Positions 44,271 through 54,975 of a stretch of 64,000 bases of DNA are shown here, in pieces; positions within the stretch are counted from its first letter, which is position 1; each line of letters begins with the position of its first letter. The notes under the pieces are model-generated. The model made no database searches. It had not been told where the DNA came from and saw nothing but the letters and a program-made list of their open reading frames with translations. Source of the DNA: Smallanthus sonchifolius (lineage: Eukaryota > Streptophyta > Magnoliopsida > Asterales > Asteraceae); NCBI GenBank assembly GCA_023525975.1, contig CM042042.1, forward strand, positions 42,295,880 to 42,359,879, read 5' to 3'. The position numbers and the translations under genes are program-made.

Positions 44271-45703
44271 ACTATGGGCGACGCTGATCCACCAGCCAGG
44301 CGTACTGTACACCAGATGGCCAGTGATGGGGTCACGGGCGCGAGATCTTCGATCACTCGCCCCACTATTCCTAATGTCAATTCTTGGCAGATCCCATCAC
44401 GTGTCACGAGTACGATCACTCATGCTACCCAGTTCCATGGCCTTGAGGATGAGGATGCACCCGGACATGTGTCCCGCTTTACGCGCATATGTGATGCTTT
44501 CAATATCACAGGTGTATCTAAGGACGCAATCTACTTGCGTCTCTTCCCATTCTCGCTCTCCGGGCGTGCTTCTACTTGGCTTGATAATATTCCAGACAAC
44601 TCGATCACCACTTAGGAGGATCTCAAAGCCAAGTTCTTCAAGAAATACTATCCACCTTCCAGGGCCGCTCGCCTTAGGGATCGAATCCACTAATTCCGGA
44701 TGGATCCCGACGAGCCTTATCATCTGGACTGGGAGCGGTTCAACACGTTGTTGAGCTGATGTCCCCAGCATGGTCTATCAGACTGGGCAATAGTGAAGAA
44801 ATTCTATAATGGTCTCATATTCGAGAAGCAGCAAATGTTCAATACAGCTGCAGGGGCCATATCATGGAGAAACTCAAGCCTGCTGAGTGTGAGGAGATGT
44901 TCGAGAGCTTCGCTCAGGCCGAACAGTAGTATCCATCTACTAGGACTTCCATTCCCAATGCTAGATCATCCACCTCATCTTCAAGAGGTGTGCATCAGGT
45001 TACTCCTGATTCTAGCGTGGCTGCTGCACTCGCCTCAAAGGCTAACGAAACCAAGGAGCTGAAGCTCAGTGCTCAGCGGTGTCAAGTGTGCAGGGGAGGC
45101 CACGACACCCGTGATTGCCTAGTGAATAATCAGGAGTAGGTGAGCTATACTGGCAACCAATACCAAAACCGAGGATACAACAACTACAATTCCTTTGGCT
45201 CGGGATGGAGATCTGGAAATAACCCACCGGGGTTCAATGGTCGTCAGCAGTATCAGCATAATGGAGAAGATAAAGGACCTAGCACGGGAAGCAGTGTCAA
45301 CGCGGCGTCGATTAAGGAGATGCTGGAGACTCAGACACAGCTGCTTGCCCACCTAGTCCAGTAGGACAGGGATGCTAGACAGATATTGGATAACCACGAC
45401 ACTCTACTGAAGAATCAGCAGTCGGCGTTCCATGATCTGAAATGCACGGTTGAGGACATCGCTAAGAGCTTGAAGGATCGGCAAGGAAGCCCATCTTCAA
45501 GCTCCAACTCATGAGTGATGGCCGTGTCGGTAAGGAGTGAAGAGAAGAAAGAGGTTGTCGAGGATGACTCCCACTCCAGCAAGTACAATATTCTGTCACC
45601 TAAGGAGGTCAAGAAGATTAACCGGAGAGCTCGATTCGCTGAGATCGATGCCAAGATGGCGGGGGGGGGGGGGGGGGCAGGTGGACGAGGAGAGAGCAGT
45701 TGA
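44271..45703 (+). pseudogene. Athila-type gag, broken
   Basis: Recognisable Athila Gag core: QFHGLEDEDAPGHVSRFTRI (44430), YLRLFPFSLSGRASTWLDNI, LKAKFFKKYYPPSRAARLRD, PYHLDWERFNTLLS and VKKFYNGLIFEKQQMFNTAA. Stops at 44612, 44690 and 44757, and a frameshift near 44860. The zinc knuckle is CQVCRGGHDTRDC (about 45086-45124), C-x2-C-x4-H-x4-C. A Gly/Asn/Tyr-rich stretch follows (YTGNQYQNRGYNNYNSFG), then helical sequence with stops near 45362 and 45511. The G17 run at 45661 shifts the frame. Overlapping ORFs in other frames are shadows. Confidence 0.85.
45661..45677 (+). repeat. Homopolymer of 17 G in gag
   Basis: Uninterrupted run between GATGGC and CAGGTGG. It codes for Gly in any frame and is a likely slippage or assembly-error site. 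Confidence 0.95.
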
Positions 45704-45751
45704 GGTGCCTGCCAAGAAGGCAGAGGAGAAGAAGAAGGGGGTGGAGATGAA

Positions 45752-46464
45752 GACCCCGGAGATTGACCTGACTCGTGTTCCTTATCCAGCACGTTTGCTA
45801 CCACTCAAGAAAGCCAGGGAGCACAATCACTTCTTCGATTTGTTCAAACAACTAAAGGTCAATCTCCCGCTGATAGAGACCCTCCAGCGCATGCCTAAGT
45901 ATGGCAAGTTCCTTAAAGATATTCTATCCAACAAGAAGAAGCTCGAGGAGGTCTCTAAAGTCTCACTTAGTGAGTAGTGCTCTGCGATGGTGCAGAACAA
46001 GCTTCCAGAGACACTGGGAGATTCGGGTCGTTTCACGATCCCATGTCACCTAGGCAGTTTGCCTTTGCACCATGCGTTGGACGATCTGGGTGCAAGCATC
46101 AATCTGATGCCCTGTTCCTTATATAACCAGCTAGACCTAGGCGAACCATAGCAGACGCACATGAGCATTTCCTTGGCTGACTGTTCAGTCAAGTATCCAC
46201 GGGAAATTGTGGAGAATATGTTAGTGAAAGTTGGCAAATTTGTTTTCCCCGTGTCTAGATATGAAAGTAGACGATGGAGTCCCACTCATCTTAGGGCGCC
46301 CATTCTTGCGCACCACTAAGGCAGTGATTGATGTATTTGACGAGAAACCCACACTTCGTGCGGGGGATGAGTCAATTATATTCGATGCCACTACGTCGGT
46401 GAAGGATGTTGGCGAGCATTGCCACTCCGTGTGCATGCTTGATGCCTCCACATACGATTATTGA
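45752..46464 (+). pseudogene. Athila-type protease, broken
   Basis: LTRVPYPARLLPLKKAREHN (45769), then HFFDLFKQLKVNLPLIETLQ and RMPKYGKFLKDILSNKKKLE; a stop at 45975; the retropepsin active site as DLGASINLMP (about 46087). After a stop at 46147 and a frameshift near 46245 it continues VPLILGRPFLRTTKAVIDVF, the second protease motif. In complete relatives RT would follow; here the reading frame ends (46464). Confidence 0.85.
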
Positions 46465-47339
46465 GACTCAAATCCATTAGCGGATGTTGTTGATGGAAAT
46501 GTAGAAAGGATGAAAGAAGAGCCCCTAGATTGGTTGGAGGAGTTTGAAAAGAAACTGGCAGGTTCCTCATTTTTAAGTGCTAGTGATGATGAGTTAGTTT
46601 AAGTAACATTTTAGCTCAGGTGGAGAAGATAGTTTGTGAATCACCCGTGGTTGATAGTGTAGAGGTCGTGCCTTTAGAAGTACATATTCCTAAACCTCTA
46701 CCTGTTATTTGTGCTGAAGGGAGTGCAGTTGAGCCAGCCCATAGTTCTAGTATTCCTAGGTCTAGGCCGCCCGTAAGAGAACCCGTAATTTAATAGATTC
46801 ATTTAGGTTGAGGGTAATTCAAACCCCAAGTGTGGGGACCTTTAGGGAAAACAGATTGCTTGGCTATTTGAATTACATTACTTTTGGACCAGGTAGATTC
46901 AAGTTTGGTGGAAACATTGGTGTGACAAATGTGATATGAGTTCGAAGTTTGTGAGTGGAAGGTATGTGATGAGTTTGTGCACAGCCGGGAGGCCGCATAG
47001 GATGAAGGCGGTACTGGTTAGGATTAAGGAGAAGCCTCCTGATAGGCTTGTTTGATTCTCGGGCAAGTGCTTGGGATGCAGAGTTTATATGCTTACGTGG
47101 TCCGTGTCAGTGTCAATTTCTATGTTTTTGGGTATTGTATTTTGTTTGTGTCATGTTTTGCAGGGATTCGCGCTTGATTCGGTGAGGAAAATCATCGGGA
47201 ACGAAGTTCCAGGTATGTTTTGTATTGGTTTTTATCATTGGAATGGGTTTTGAAAAAAATGGGTGAAGAAAAATTTCCAAGGGTAAAAAATTTTCTAAGT
47301 ATAAAAATTAAAAATTTTCTTAAACTTTCTGTGAACAAG

Positions 47340-47475
47340 ACTTCATCACGGTACGCGAAGGAAGTACCCAAGTCTCTCGCGGTACTCGAAAGACAAAACA
47401 GTCGGGCCGACTGGAGTTTCAGTCCCTCGCGGTACGCGAAGGACGTGGCCTGCTTCTTCGCGGTATGCGAGGGTT
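47340..47475. repeat. CGCG-GTA-CGCG hairpin cluster, internal
   Basis: Four further units: TCACG-GTA-CGCGA, CTCTCGCG-GTA-CTCGAAAG, CCCTCGCG-GTA-CGCGAAGG and TTCGCG-GTA-TGCGAG. It is the same core as in both LTRs although the surrounding sequence differs. Confidence 0.8.
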
Positions 47476-47519
47476 ACCTGGTTTTGCCCTTCCTTTTTTC
47501 CCATGGTCACCCATTCCCG

Positions 47520-47660
47520 TCATCTATCATATCATTCATTCACTAACCACCATTCCTCTACCATCACCATCATCACCCATTATCACCACCACCATCATTC
47601 ATCACCATCTATCCACCATCATCATCAATCCATCATCATCCATTTCATATCATCTCATTC
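47520..47660. repeat. CAT/CAC-rich low-complexity tract
   Basis: Imperfect (CAT)n/(CAC)n, CATCACCCATTATCACCACC type. ORFs through it are His/Ser/Ile-rich artefacts. Confidence 0.85.
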
Positions 47661-49090
47661 ATTGATCACCATGACCATGGGGAACTTGGGAACCAGTTTG
47701 TGACCGATGATCCAACTCGTTGTGGCTTTCATGTCTATGTGTTTGCCACCCATCGGGTACGTGTACTTGCATATCTACCCAAAGTCTTAGTGAGTCAGTT
47801 TGAGTCAGTGAGTCATTTATTTGTGTCTGTTTAATGCTGCGAGTATGTTTAAGGTTTATTTTGTAGGTATTGTTCATCCTGTCCGTACTCAATCTCCATT
47901 TGGGCGGGACGAATATTTCTATCACTGTGTAAAGGTAACCCAGCAGAGTGTGTAACCGCGACTGAAATGCTATACGGTGCACACGAGGAAGAACGAAGTT
48001 GCCCGTTTGTTTGCATATTCATTACCAGCTAAGTCGCTTCCTGTTTTTATTTTTTGCATTTTTATTTTTAGTTGTGCTTGCTTCACATTGAGGACAATGT
48101 GTCTTTCAAGGGTGGGGATGTGAGTGTCTAGTCTAGCTAGTTTGTGTCTTCTATAAAAATACAAAAAATTGAAAAATTTGAAAAAAATGTCATTTGAAAA
48201 CAAAGTTTTGCATAATAGATGGAAAATGATAGTACAACTGGATCTACTTATTGAGTTTAAACGAAATAAATAATAGAAAACGCGTCTAATTAGTGATGTT
48301 TTGGTAGACCCAGCCAACTTGAATAACTTAAATAGCATGTGAGTGTTACTTAGGATTAATCATGTAATAAGTTCATGAAATCTTGTGGGTACTCATCTTA
48401 GGGTAATGGTAATACTGAAATTGTCAATATATGGTGATAGGTACCATGTTAAGTTAAAATTTAGAGGTTTTTGAAAATTTTCATTGCACACCACACTCTT
48501 TTTATGAGAATAAATCTGAGTTTTGGTGGCGTCTATTCCATAATTCCATAACTATGAGCTTAATTGTTTGAAATATGAGTTTTGCTTATGTGTTTCCCTC
48601 TGGGATGGCGACTTGGAGGATACACCCCTAAGTGAGATTTATGTGCTTAAATGTGTAGAATCTAGTCTACGTGTTAGCTTCCGGGATAATGACTTGGTTG
48701 AGACGCCTCTAGACGAAAGTTCTTATGCTTTAATTAACGCTCAGTTCCACCCATTCGTTCCATATCCCATTGATTTCTAAAAATCTGTATATCTTAGTTT
48801 AATGTGGTGGGCAAATCTACATGGTTTAACCAGTGCCTAGACATGACCGTGAGATGGGATTAGGTAGAGCTGTAGCTTCTGAGTATGAGTCACATACTTT
48901 GATTGATTGTTGTACAAATTTGAATTAGAACACATCACGGGGGCAAGATAGTTGGTGGTTGGGTTTAATCGGACATAAATATTGATTGTTGCTTTTTAAC
49001 GCGTGAGTATGTTTAACTAATTGGTAATTGTTTGTAAAGTTATATTTCAGTTATGACTCCATTGCAGACTTTTTCGAGGATGAAAAAATG

Positions 49091-49107
49091 TTAAGTGTGG
49101 GGATGTT
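49091..49107 (+). other. Polypurine tract of the Athila-type element
   Basis: TTAAGTGTGGGGATGTT directly precedes the 3' LTR start, as in Athila elements. Confidence 0.8.
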
Positions 49108-50703
49108 TGATGTGTTGCAAAGCACACATGTATTTCCGCCATGTTTAGAGTCGTTTTAACTAGTTTTGTAATTGTTTGAGTCGTTTTTCATTTGTATTAA
49201 GTCTACTATGTGTTTACAGGAGCTCGTGATGATTACAAGTAAAAACCCGAAGAAACCGAGCACGAGAATGAAGTCCAAGAAACAAAAGATAAAAATATGG
49301 AATTTCATTCCTTCACGGTACGCGAAGAAGAGGAAGAAATCCCTCGTGGTACGCGAGGGAAAGCAAAATCAGCCCCGACTAGTTTGGCCCTCGCGGTACG
49401 CGAGGGGCTTGACCATCTCTCTCGCGGTACGCGAGAGACTCGTTATCCATGAAATTTTGTAAAAACTTAATTTAATATATTTGTAATCCCATTATTGAAG
49501 GAGTTCGTATTCCAACCGTCTTGGCAGAGAAAAGGGACGATTTTGGGGCTAGAGGAAGCAATTGAAGCGAAAGATTGGAGCTTTTGAATAGTAATAGCGT
49601 TTTCGATATCAAGATTTGATTTTTATCTTTGATTGTTCTAATTTGAAACCATGTTCTTGTTTAATTACTTCTGCTTTGATGTTTTGAACATGAATCTAGG
49701 CTAACTCATTAATACTGCCTAGGTTAACGATTAATTCTTGTTAAAGTTCGGATTTTTATCGGTTTTGGATTCGTATGATGACTTAATGATTTTGTAACGA
49801 TTCTAGTTTGATAATTATGATGTATAAGCACGTTTGAATCTGATTATGTGATTGATTTCAATTCCTTGCGTTGATTGTGGTTGTCTGCCATGTTTATTTA
49901 GCATATCTAGGTCATAGATCTTAGGGTTTGTGATTTCGGTGGTTTACTAGACGTAGTGACCATACGAGTTGTTATTGATTGCTAATTAGAGTTAAGTGTG
50001 TGTCATAGTTCAATACCCGAGAGGTGAGAAGTAGTCGGTTAGTCTTCGTCATTAGGAATCCTAGTGTCAACTGTCTAGGAGGAAGTTGGTTTAGGTGTCT
50101 AGTGATTGTTGCTATTCTGAATCATAGTTGTTATTCTAGGATTACCCCGTGCATTCCTTGAATGTATGGTGGGCGGTGAGACTGAGAGGTAATCGGTTCA
50201 TTAGGGTACTTGATCATAGTTGGAAATACTTGAGAAGTGATCCAATAATCTTGTGAGTTTAGTACACTTTGGGTAACTTAGTTGGTGACACCCTGAGAGT
50301 GATTAGGGATCCACTAGGTTGTCTTTAGCAGTTATCCTTTGAAACCCAGATCCATCATAGTTTCCAGAACCAGTAGAATTTTTGATTTGCAAGTAGGATT
50401 CCTATCTTGGTAGTGTTCTTCCTAATCTTGATTTCACCTTAGCTTTTGTCTCTTGATAGTTTGAATCGTTCTTAGTATATTACACTAATAGTTATAATCT
50501 TTAGTGTAGTAAATCCCCCAAACCAAATTAATCTTTAGTTCGAGTCAGAGTCTAATTAGGTTATTCAGTGTCTTTAGGGTTCGATATTCCAGTTTACCAT
50601 TAAGTTGTGCTACACTCGATAGGTTCACTTGCCTGTCAGTGCGGTTTAGTTCATATGTTTCCCTTTTATTACTTAGGAGTCTAGGTTAGGTTTAGTAGTT
50701 TAT
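49108..50703 (+). mobile_element. 3' LTR of the Athila-type element, 3' truncated
   Basis: About 1,596 bp, very similar to the joined 5' LTR and not interrupted. It stops at GGTTTAGTAGTTTATT, about 30 bp before the end seen at 43932, and unrelated sequence follows. Confidence 0.88.
49314..49437. repeat. CGCG-GTA-CGCG hairpin cluster, 3' LTR
   Basis: Units CTTCACG/CGCGAAG, CCCTCGTG/CGCGAGGG, CCCTCGCG/CGCGAGGG (perfect) and CTCTCGCG/CGCGAGAG (perfect), all with loop GTA. The two perfect 8-bp stems differ at an outer position that changed on both arms. Confidence 0.88.
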
Positions 50704-50721
50704 TACCCTAGCTGACACCCA

Positions 50722-51035
50722 CACCTCTCTCATTCCATTTTATCCACTTGCATGTCCTAGAGAGAAATCGACATAGGTGATCCTTGCATTAACCCCTTGA
50801 GCTCAAGTGAAGGAGAGGACGAAGGCATCATATTCTGGCCGATATTTGAGGTAAAATCGCCACCTAAACCTCTATTTTTTAATCATCGAGTCAGGTCTCA
50901 GGTTTCATGCAAAATTCGGGAGGTTTTAACGTAAAAGTTGGCACCTTTTGACTATATCTTCCTTATAAGCGTTTATTTTAGTTAAACAAACGGTTTAGGC
51001 ATAAAAAAGATCAAATATTGGATAAAGACCGACGC
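50722..51035 (+). mobile_element. Fragment related to the 12.5-18.7 kb palindrome arm
   Basis: CACACCTCTCTCATTCCATT and TTTTTTAATCATCGAGTCAGG ... AAAAAAGATCAAATATTGG match 18447-18640 in order. An extra segment of about 120 bp (50757-50878) separates CTTGCATG from TTTTTTAATCATC. In one frame it reads IDIGDPCINPLSSSEGEDEG and FWPIFEVKSPPKP without a stop. Confidence 0.7.
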
Positions 51036-51362
51036 TTTTGGAAAAATCTTGCATCGGCCGAACGTACGTTTGAGTGGGCCGAAAGTTATAAAAGCTCCGA
51101 CCGAAAGAATGTTCCGACCTAAAGTTCTCTATTGTTAACCTAGTTCGTACTTGAACCTTCGTATAGACTATTAACGCTTCACATAGATTCCTTACAGTTT
51201 ACCTTTGTGGTAGGATAGCAGCTGACTTCTACAAACCTCATTTCTATACTAGGTTTGGGGTGGTGAGTATACTCATTAAATGATTTATAAAAGAATGATT
51301 TATACTTATGAAACGTACAAACAAAATAAAAACATATACGTATGTTTTATGAATGATTCATC

Positions 51363-51485
51363 TTTTTTTTTGTGAAAGGAAAATTTATTTAATCATGTGA
51401 GAGTGAGACTTGAACCCATGACCTCCTCAAACCTTGGTGTCCCAAGAGGATTTTCCTTTACCACTGGGCCACCAACCCTAATGGC
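51363..51485 (-). mobile_element. tRNA-derived SINE, same family as 5581-5716
   Basis: Poly(T) at 51363, B-box complement GACTTGAACCC (51408), A-box complement in CCACTGGGCCACCA (51461). The 14-bp TSD is ATGAATGATTCATC / ATGAATGGTTCATC (51349-51362, 51486-51499), one mismatch. Confidence 0.9.
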
Positions 51486-51499
51486 ATGAATGGTTCATC

Positions 51500-51790
51500 T
51501 GGAGACACTAATCGTGGACGACAATACACGTCTCCTGAGGTTCGCCAATGATTGGAAAATGTGTCATTTCTTTTGACGACACTAAGGAGTGACGCTATGC
51601 ATGTACACGACACTAAGGAGTGCCGCCACTATTAATTGGCGACATTACAAGAACGACATTAAGTCTGGAACGAAAGTTCTGGCGACACTGATCCTTAGCG
51701 ACACTATCAAACGATTCTAGTGTTGGCGACACTATGCTCAGAAGATATTGCCTGTGGCGAAACTACAGGCGACACTAGCAATGTTCAACC
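51500..51790. repeat. GACACTA-type short repeats
   Basis: GGCGACACTA and GACACTAAGGAGTG recur about eight times at irregular 20-50 bp spacing. Confidence 0.65.
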
Positions 51791-52239
51791 GATTTCACGT
51801 ATTGTATTCGTACAGATCACATAGCACTTGTCTAGCCAAAGTATAGTAAGTTCACACAGTAAACCGACTACCTGGTGTGTTCTAAGTCCCCCTTTGTCTA
51901 TGATATTGGGCTCGGGTACATACTCGTATGATGTAAATGCTTTTATGGCTAAACATGTTAAGTAGTAAAGTATGAAATATGCTAAGTATAATTGCGTGCC
52001 TAAATGAATGATGATGTATTATGTAGCTTAACGTGCCAATGTGTTAATATGAATGATATAGAATACAAAGGGCTTACGTAAAACGTGCCACCATAGTTAA
52101 AGTATACGTGTAAACGTGCGAACAAAGTAAATGATAAAACGGTTGTCCAAGTCGAAAATGGGAGTTAATGATGAAACGTTTGCCCGAGTGGCAAATGGAT
52201 TTTAATTAAAGAAAGATACGTGCAATACGTGATTATGTG

Positions 52240-52634
52240 ACAACTATTTCGGTAGACAAACGAAACGGCTACTTCGATATACAGACGACACGACTACTTC
52301 GGTAGACGGACGAAATGACTACTTTGGTAGACGAGCGAAACGAACAAGGACGGTAGGACGTGTGAAATGGACTACGACGGTAGGACGGTGAAACGGTTAC
52401 TTCGGTAAACAGATGTAAAATGGCTAATACGGTAGACGGATGAAACGACTACAACGGTAGATGGATGAAATGGACTGTCACACCTTGTGTGGCAGACATA
52501 TGTTAGACACCTACGACGGTAGACGGTACGTTTAACGATATACGACGATAGACATAAGTTATGACAACTACTTCGGTAGATGGACGAAACATCTACTTCG
52601 GCAAGTGGACGAAACGGCTACTTCGGTAGACAGA
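52240..52634. repeat. Array of CTAC-TTCG-GTAG mini-hairpins
   Basis: About twelve units of roughly 30 bp (CGAAACGACTACTTCGGTAG pattern). The best units form CTAC/GTAG stems closed over TTCG with a C-G closing pair, the unusually stable cUUCGg tetraloop in RNA. Variants keep pairing: TTAC-TTCG-GTAA (about 52397) has matching changes on both arms; others change the loop to GACG, AACG or TACG. Confidence 0.85.
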
Positions 52635-52860
52635 TGTATGGAATTTATGTGCTTAAACAAAATGAATTCGCTCTATGTTTTTATAGCACTTAAAGTAAAG
52701 ATGATGATGTATGATACCTATGTGCTTAAACAAAATGAATACGCTTTATATTTATTATAGTACTTAAAGTAAAGATGATGTTGTATGATACCTATGTGCT
52801 TAAACAAAATGAGTATGTTATATGTTTATATAAATACGTATGATAAGAGAATAAATGAAC
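52635..52860. repeat. Tandem repeat, about 85-90 bp unit
   Basis: Two and a half copies of TATGTGCTTAAACAAAATGA, ACGCT(T/C)TATGTTTATTATAG, ACTTAAAGTAAAGATGATG. Its position relative to the LTR end mirrors the 86-bp array at 905-1315. Confidence 0.85.
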
Positions 52861-53389
52861 TAATACGAATGATGATTACTTGAAAGATAAAACTAGAACT
52901 CACCGGCGTTAGCTGACTTTTAATATGCATCTTAGGTAAAGGAGAAGAGAAGAGATTATGGGTTGGCTGGATAGACGAATGGCTACTTGGCACAAGACTG
53001 ACTTCCCGAGTTTATGTTATGATTGATGTGTTAGACTATGAATGTTTAAAAGATTTAATTGGTTGACATTTTTATGTTTGAACAATATGATGTAATTTTG
53101 CCGCATGAATGTTTTAATTTATGATATTCTGGTATATAACTATATGTTTATATATAAATTCAACGAGTGAGGCTTCCCGGTATCGAAGCCTTACAGGTAG
53201 GTGGTTGACGGTGCAGGTGAGTAGACGGAGGGGAGATTAGGGTTTGCAACTCTTTGCTAAACTTAACTAGTTTTTAATGGCAATTTGGATCACTGATGGG
53301 CCACTGACCCATCCGATCATCTCCATATCCATCTCCCTCAGGAGGAAACCCATCATATGTGAGAAACCCCCTTGACCCAACCTGGACAT

Positions 53390-53481
53390 TTTTTTTGTCA
53401 CAAGTGGGACTTAAATCCAAGACCTTATCATTTTAGTGAAGTCTTGGGTATACACCTTTGCCACTAGGCTAAGCTACCTAG
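53390..53481 (-). mobile_element. tRNA-derived SINE, second family
   Basis: Poly(T) 53390-53397, B-box complement GGGACTTAAATCC, A-box complement CCACTAGGCTAAGCTACC. No TSD found. Confidence 0.65.
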
Positions 53482-54751
53482 TTGTGTCTCTCTTTTAGCC
53501 TCCATCTCTAAATCTTTATTTATACCCACTAACTTAGCCACCAAGTTAGGGTTTTAGGATTCCCTAATTACAGTTAGATCCTTATAGGTATCCCATAATT
53601 ACATTCATGGATGTTACTTATTTAATTGTTTAATTAACTAAAAAATAGTTAGTTAAATAAAATTATGTTCACTAAATTATAATTGTAATTAAATAATATC
53701 GTTATTAATAAATATGTTTCAAATATATTTTCACCGGTTCATTATTAATCCAAATAATAATGATGATAATCTATACTCCTTTATAAAAGATATTAGAAAG
53801 ATAAAATGGACTTTTCTCACTATCTATATCTATATCTATACTAGTATATAATATGGATTGGATGGACATAAATATAATTTACTTAATTTTGTAAGACATC
53901 TAATACTGTTTTCTTTGCATACGATACAAGTTAGAGATGCATTAAATTTGTTAAGTTTTCGTTTAACCCTTGTGTACAATTAAACCCAAATAGTCTTTAA
54001 TTGAGTCTTAAATTCACTCAATCCAAGCTTAAATTCCTAAGATCGTTTTCTTCTCCATGCTATTGAAACTTGTCGTTCTTTTTCCTCCATGGCCATTCCC
54101 CTTCTCTGCAATTGAAGGCTATCATCAATTTCTGCTCTTCTGTATACTTCAATTGAATCATTTCTCCTTCAATGGGTATTCGTACAATGTTCCGTACACT
54201 GCAATTGACGCCTGTGATAACCCTTTTTAAGACGCCTGAAGACGCTAGACATCGCCGACCATCAATCTCCCTTCGCCGGAGAAGCTTCATCGTCGTAACC
54301 GCCATAAAACCATTCAATGCCTGTGTTCAAGTCGTAAAGCCCTAATTCAGAACATTGATAATGCGATTCTCGGCTTCTTCCCTTCTGATCCAGGGATACT
54401 CAAAAGAGGTAATTCCAATCTTGGTTTTAATTAATTAGGTATTTTGAATACATGGTTTCAGTCGTTGATTTTTTTTTCTTTTTGATTTCATGATTGATTG
54501 ATTTGCAGTTTTTGTGAAAAAAAAATTGGAATTAAATCCTATGAGCAATTTGTTTGATGATAACGAGAGCTACTTGCCTTATCCTTTTTTTATTTTTTCT
54601 GGAACTAATGTTTTTAGGGGTTTTTTTTGGCAGGCTAGCTTCAGTGATTAGGAATTACGGTTCGTGAATTGGAACCAGAATCGTAGATGATTGAATTGTT
54701 CTTCAATTAGGGTTTGTAAAGTTACAAAAAAAAGGTAAAAGGAGATGAACT
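53482..54751. other. Possible leader/intron debris of a gene
   Basis: From about 54030 the base composition becomes gene-like, with a TCGCCGG-rich stretch. AAAAGAGGTAATTCC (54415) and TTGATTTGCAG (about 54510) could be splice sites, but no domain is recognisable in any frame and the minus-strand ORF 54060-54317 is not convincing. Upstream: a (TATC)n tract at 53820. Confidence 0.35.
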
Positions 54752-54975
54752 ATGGAAGTGGGTTTCCATTCGTTGAGTATGGAAATAAACAAGATGGACT
54801 TTCCATTCGTTAAGAATAGACAGTTGTTTGTAATAGAACTAGCTGATGATGAGGAAGACCTTCTACCTATCCACAAACCTCTAATAGAAGAAATTATATC
54901 TGATGAACTCCACATTTCTATTCATGCTTTAACTGGTATACACTCTTATTCTACTATGCAAATCACTGGTTCTGT
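54752..54975 (+). pseudogene. gag end / protease start of the Reina-like element
   Basis: From about 54818 the frame reads NRQLFVIELADDEED, then HISIHALTGIHSYSTMQITG and S at the copia border. In relatives this runs straight into the protease, here resumed at 58783. The zinc knuckle that should precede NRQLF is missing. Confidence 0.75.

Larger units (their letters stand above)
46465..49090 (+). other. Non-coding 3' half of the Athila-type element
   Basis: The first 300 bp keep traces of a protein frame (EPLDWLEEFEKKLAGSSFLS) before stops accumulate. The rest has no RT, integrase or envelope-like ORF. A second purine-rich tract, AAGGGTGGGGATGTGA, lies at about 48108. Confidence 0.6.
31980..50703 (+). 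mobile_element. Athila-type LTR retrotransposon, gag-protease only
   Basis: LTRs begin TGATGTGTTGCAAAGCACAC at 31980 and 49108. A primer-binding site TGGCGCCGTTTCCGGGGA (43939) of the Athila/Tat type follows the 5' LTR and a purine tract precedes the 3' LTR. The interior codes for Athila-like Gag and a protease; no reverse transcriptase, RNase H or integrase sequence occurs between 46464 and 49107. It is therefore a non-autonomous derivative, about 8.4 kb without the nested gypsy element. The 3' LTR lacks its last 30 bp or so and no TSD remains. Confidence 0.85.
51036..53195 (+). mobile_element. Third large LTR-like segment, left end unclear
   Basis: It ends GAGTGAGGCTTCCCGG...GCCTTACA, the plus-strand equivalent of the LTR ends at 4 and 13656. 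ACTCACCGGCGTTAGCTGAC (52898) matches the same position in 4-2492 (inverted, about 305-325). It contains three tandem arrays and a SINE. I cannot fix its 5' end and saw no TSD. Confidence 0.6.

Noticed and set aside
47220..47703. Envelope-like or host ORFs in the Athila interior
   Set aside because: No signal or transmembrane pattern; they cross hairpin units and a CAT/CAC microsatellite.
54060..54317. 85-residue minus-strand ORF as a gene
   Set aside because: No domain and flanking sequence suggests the other strand if anything.
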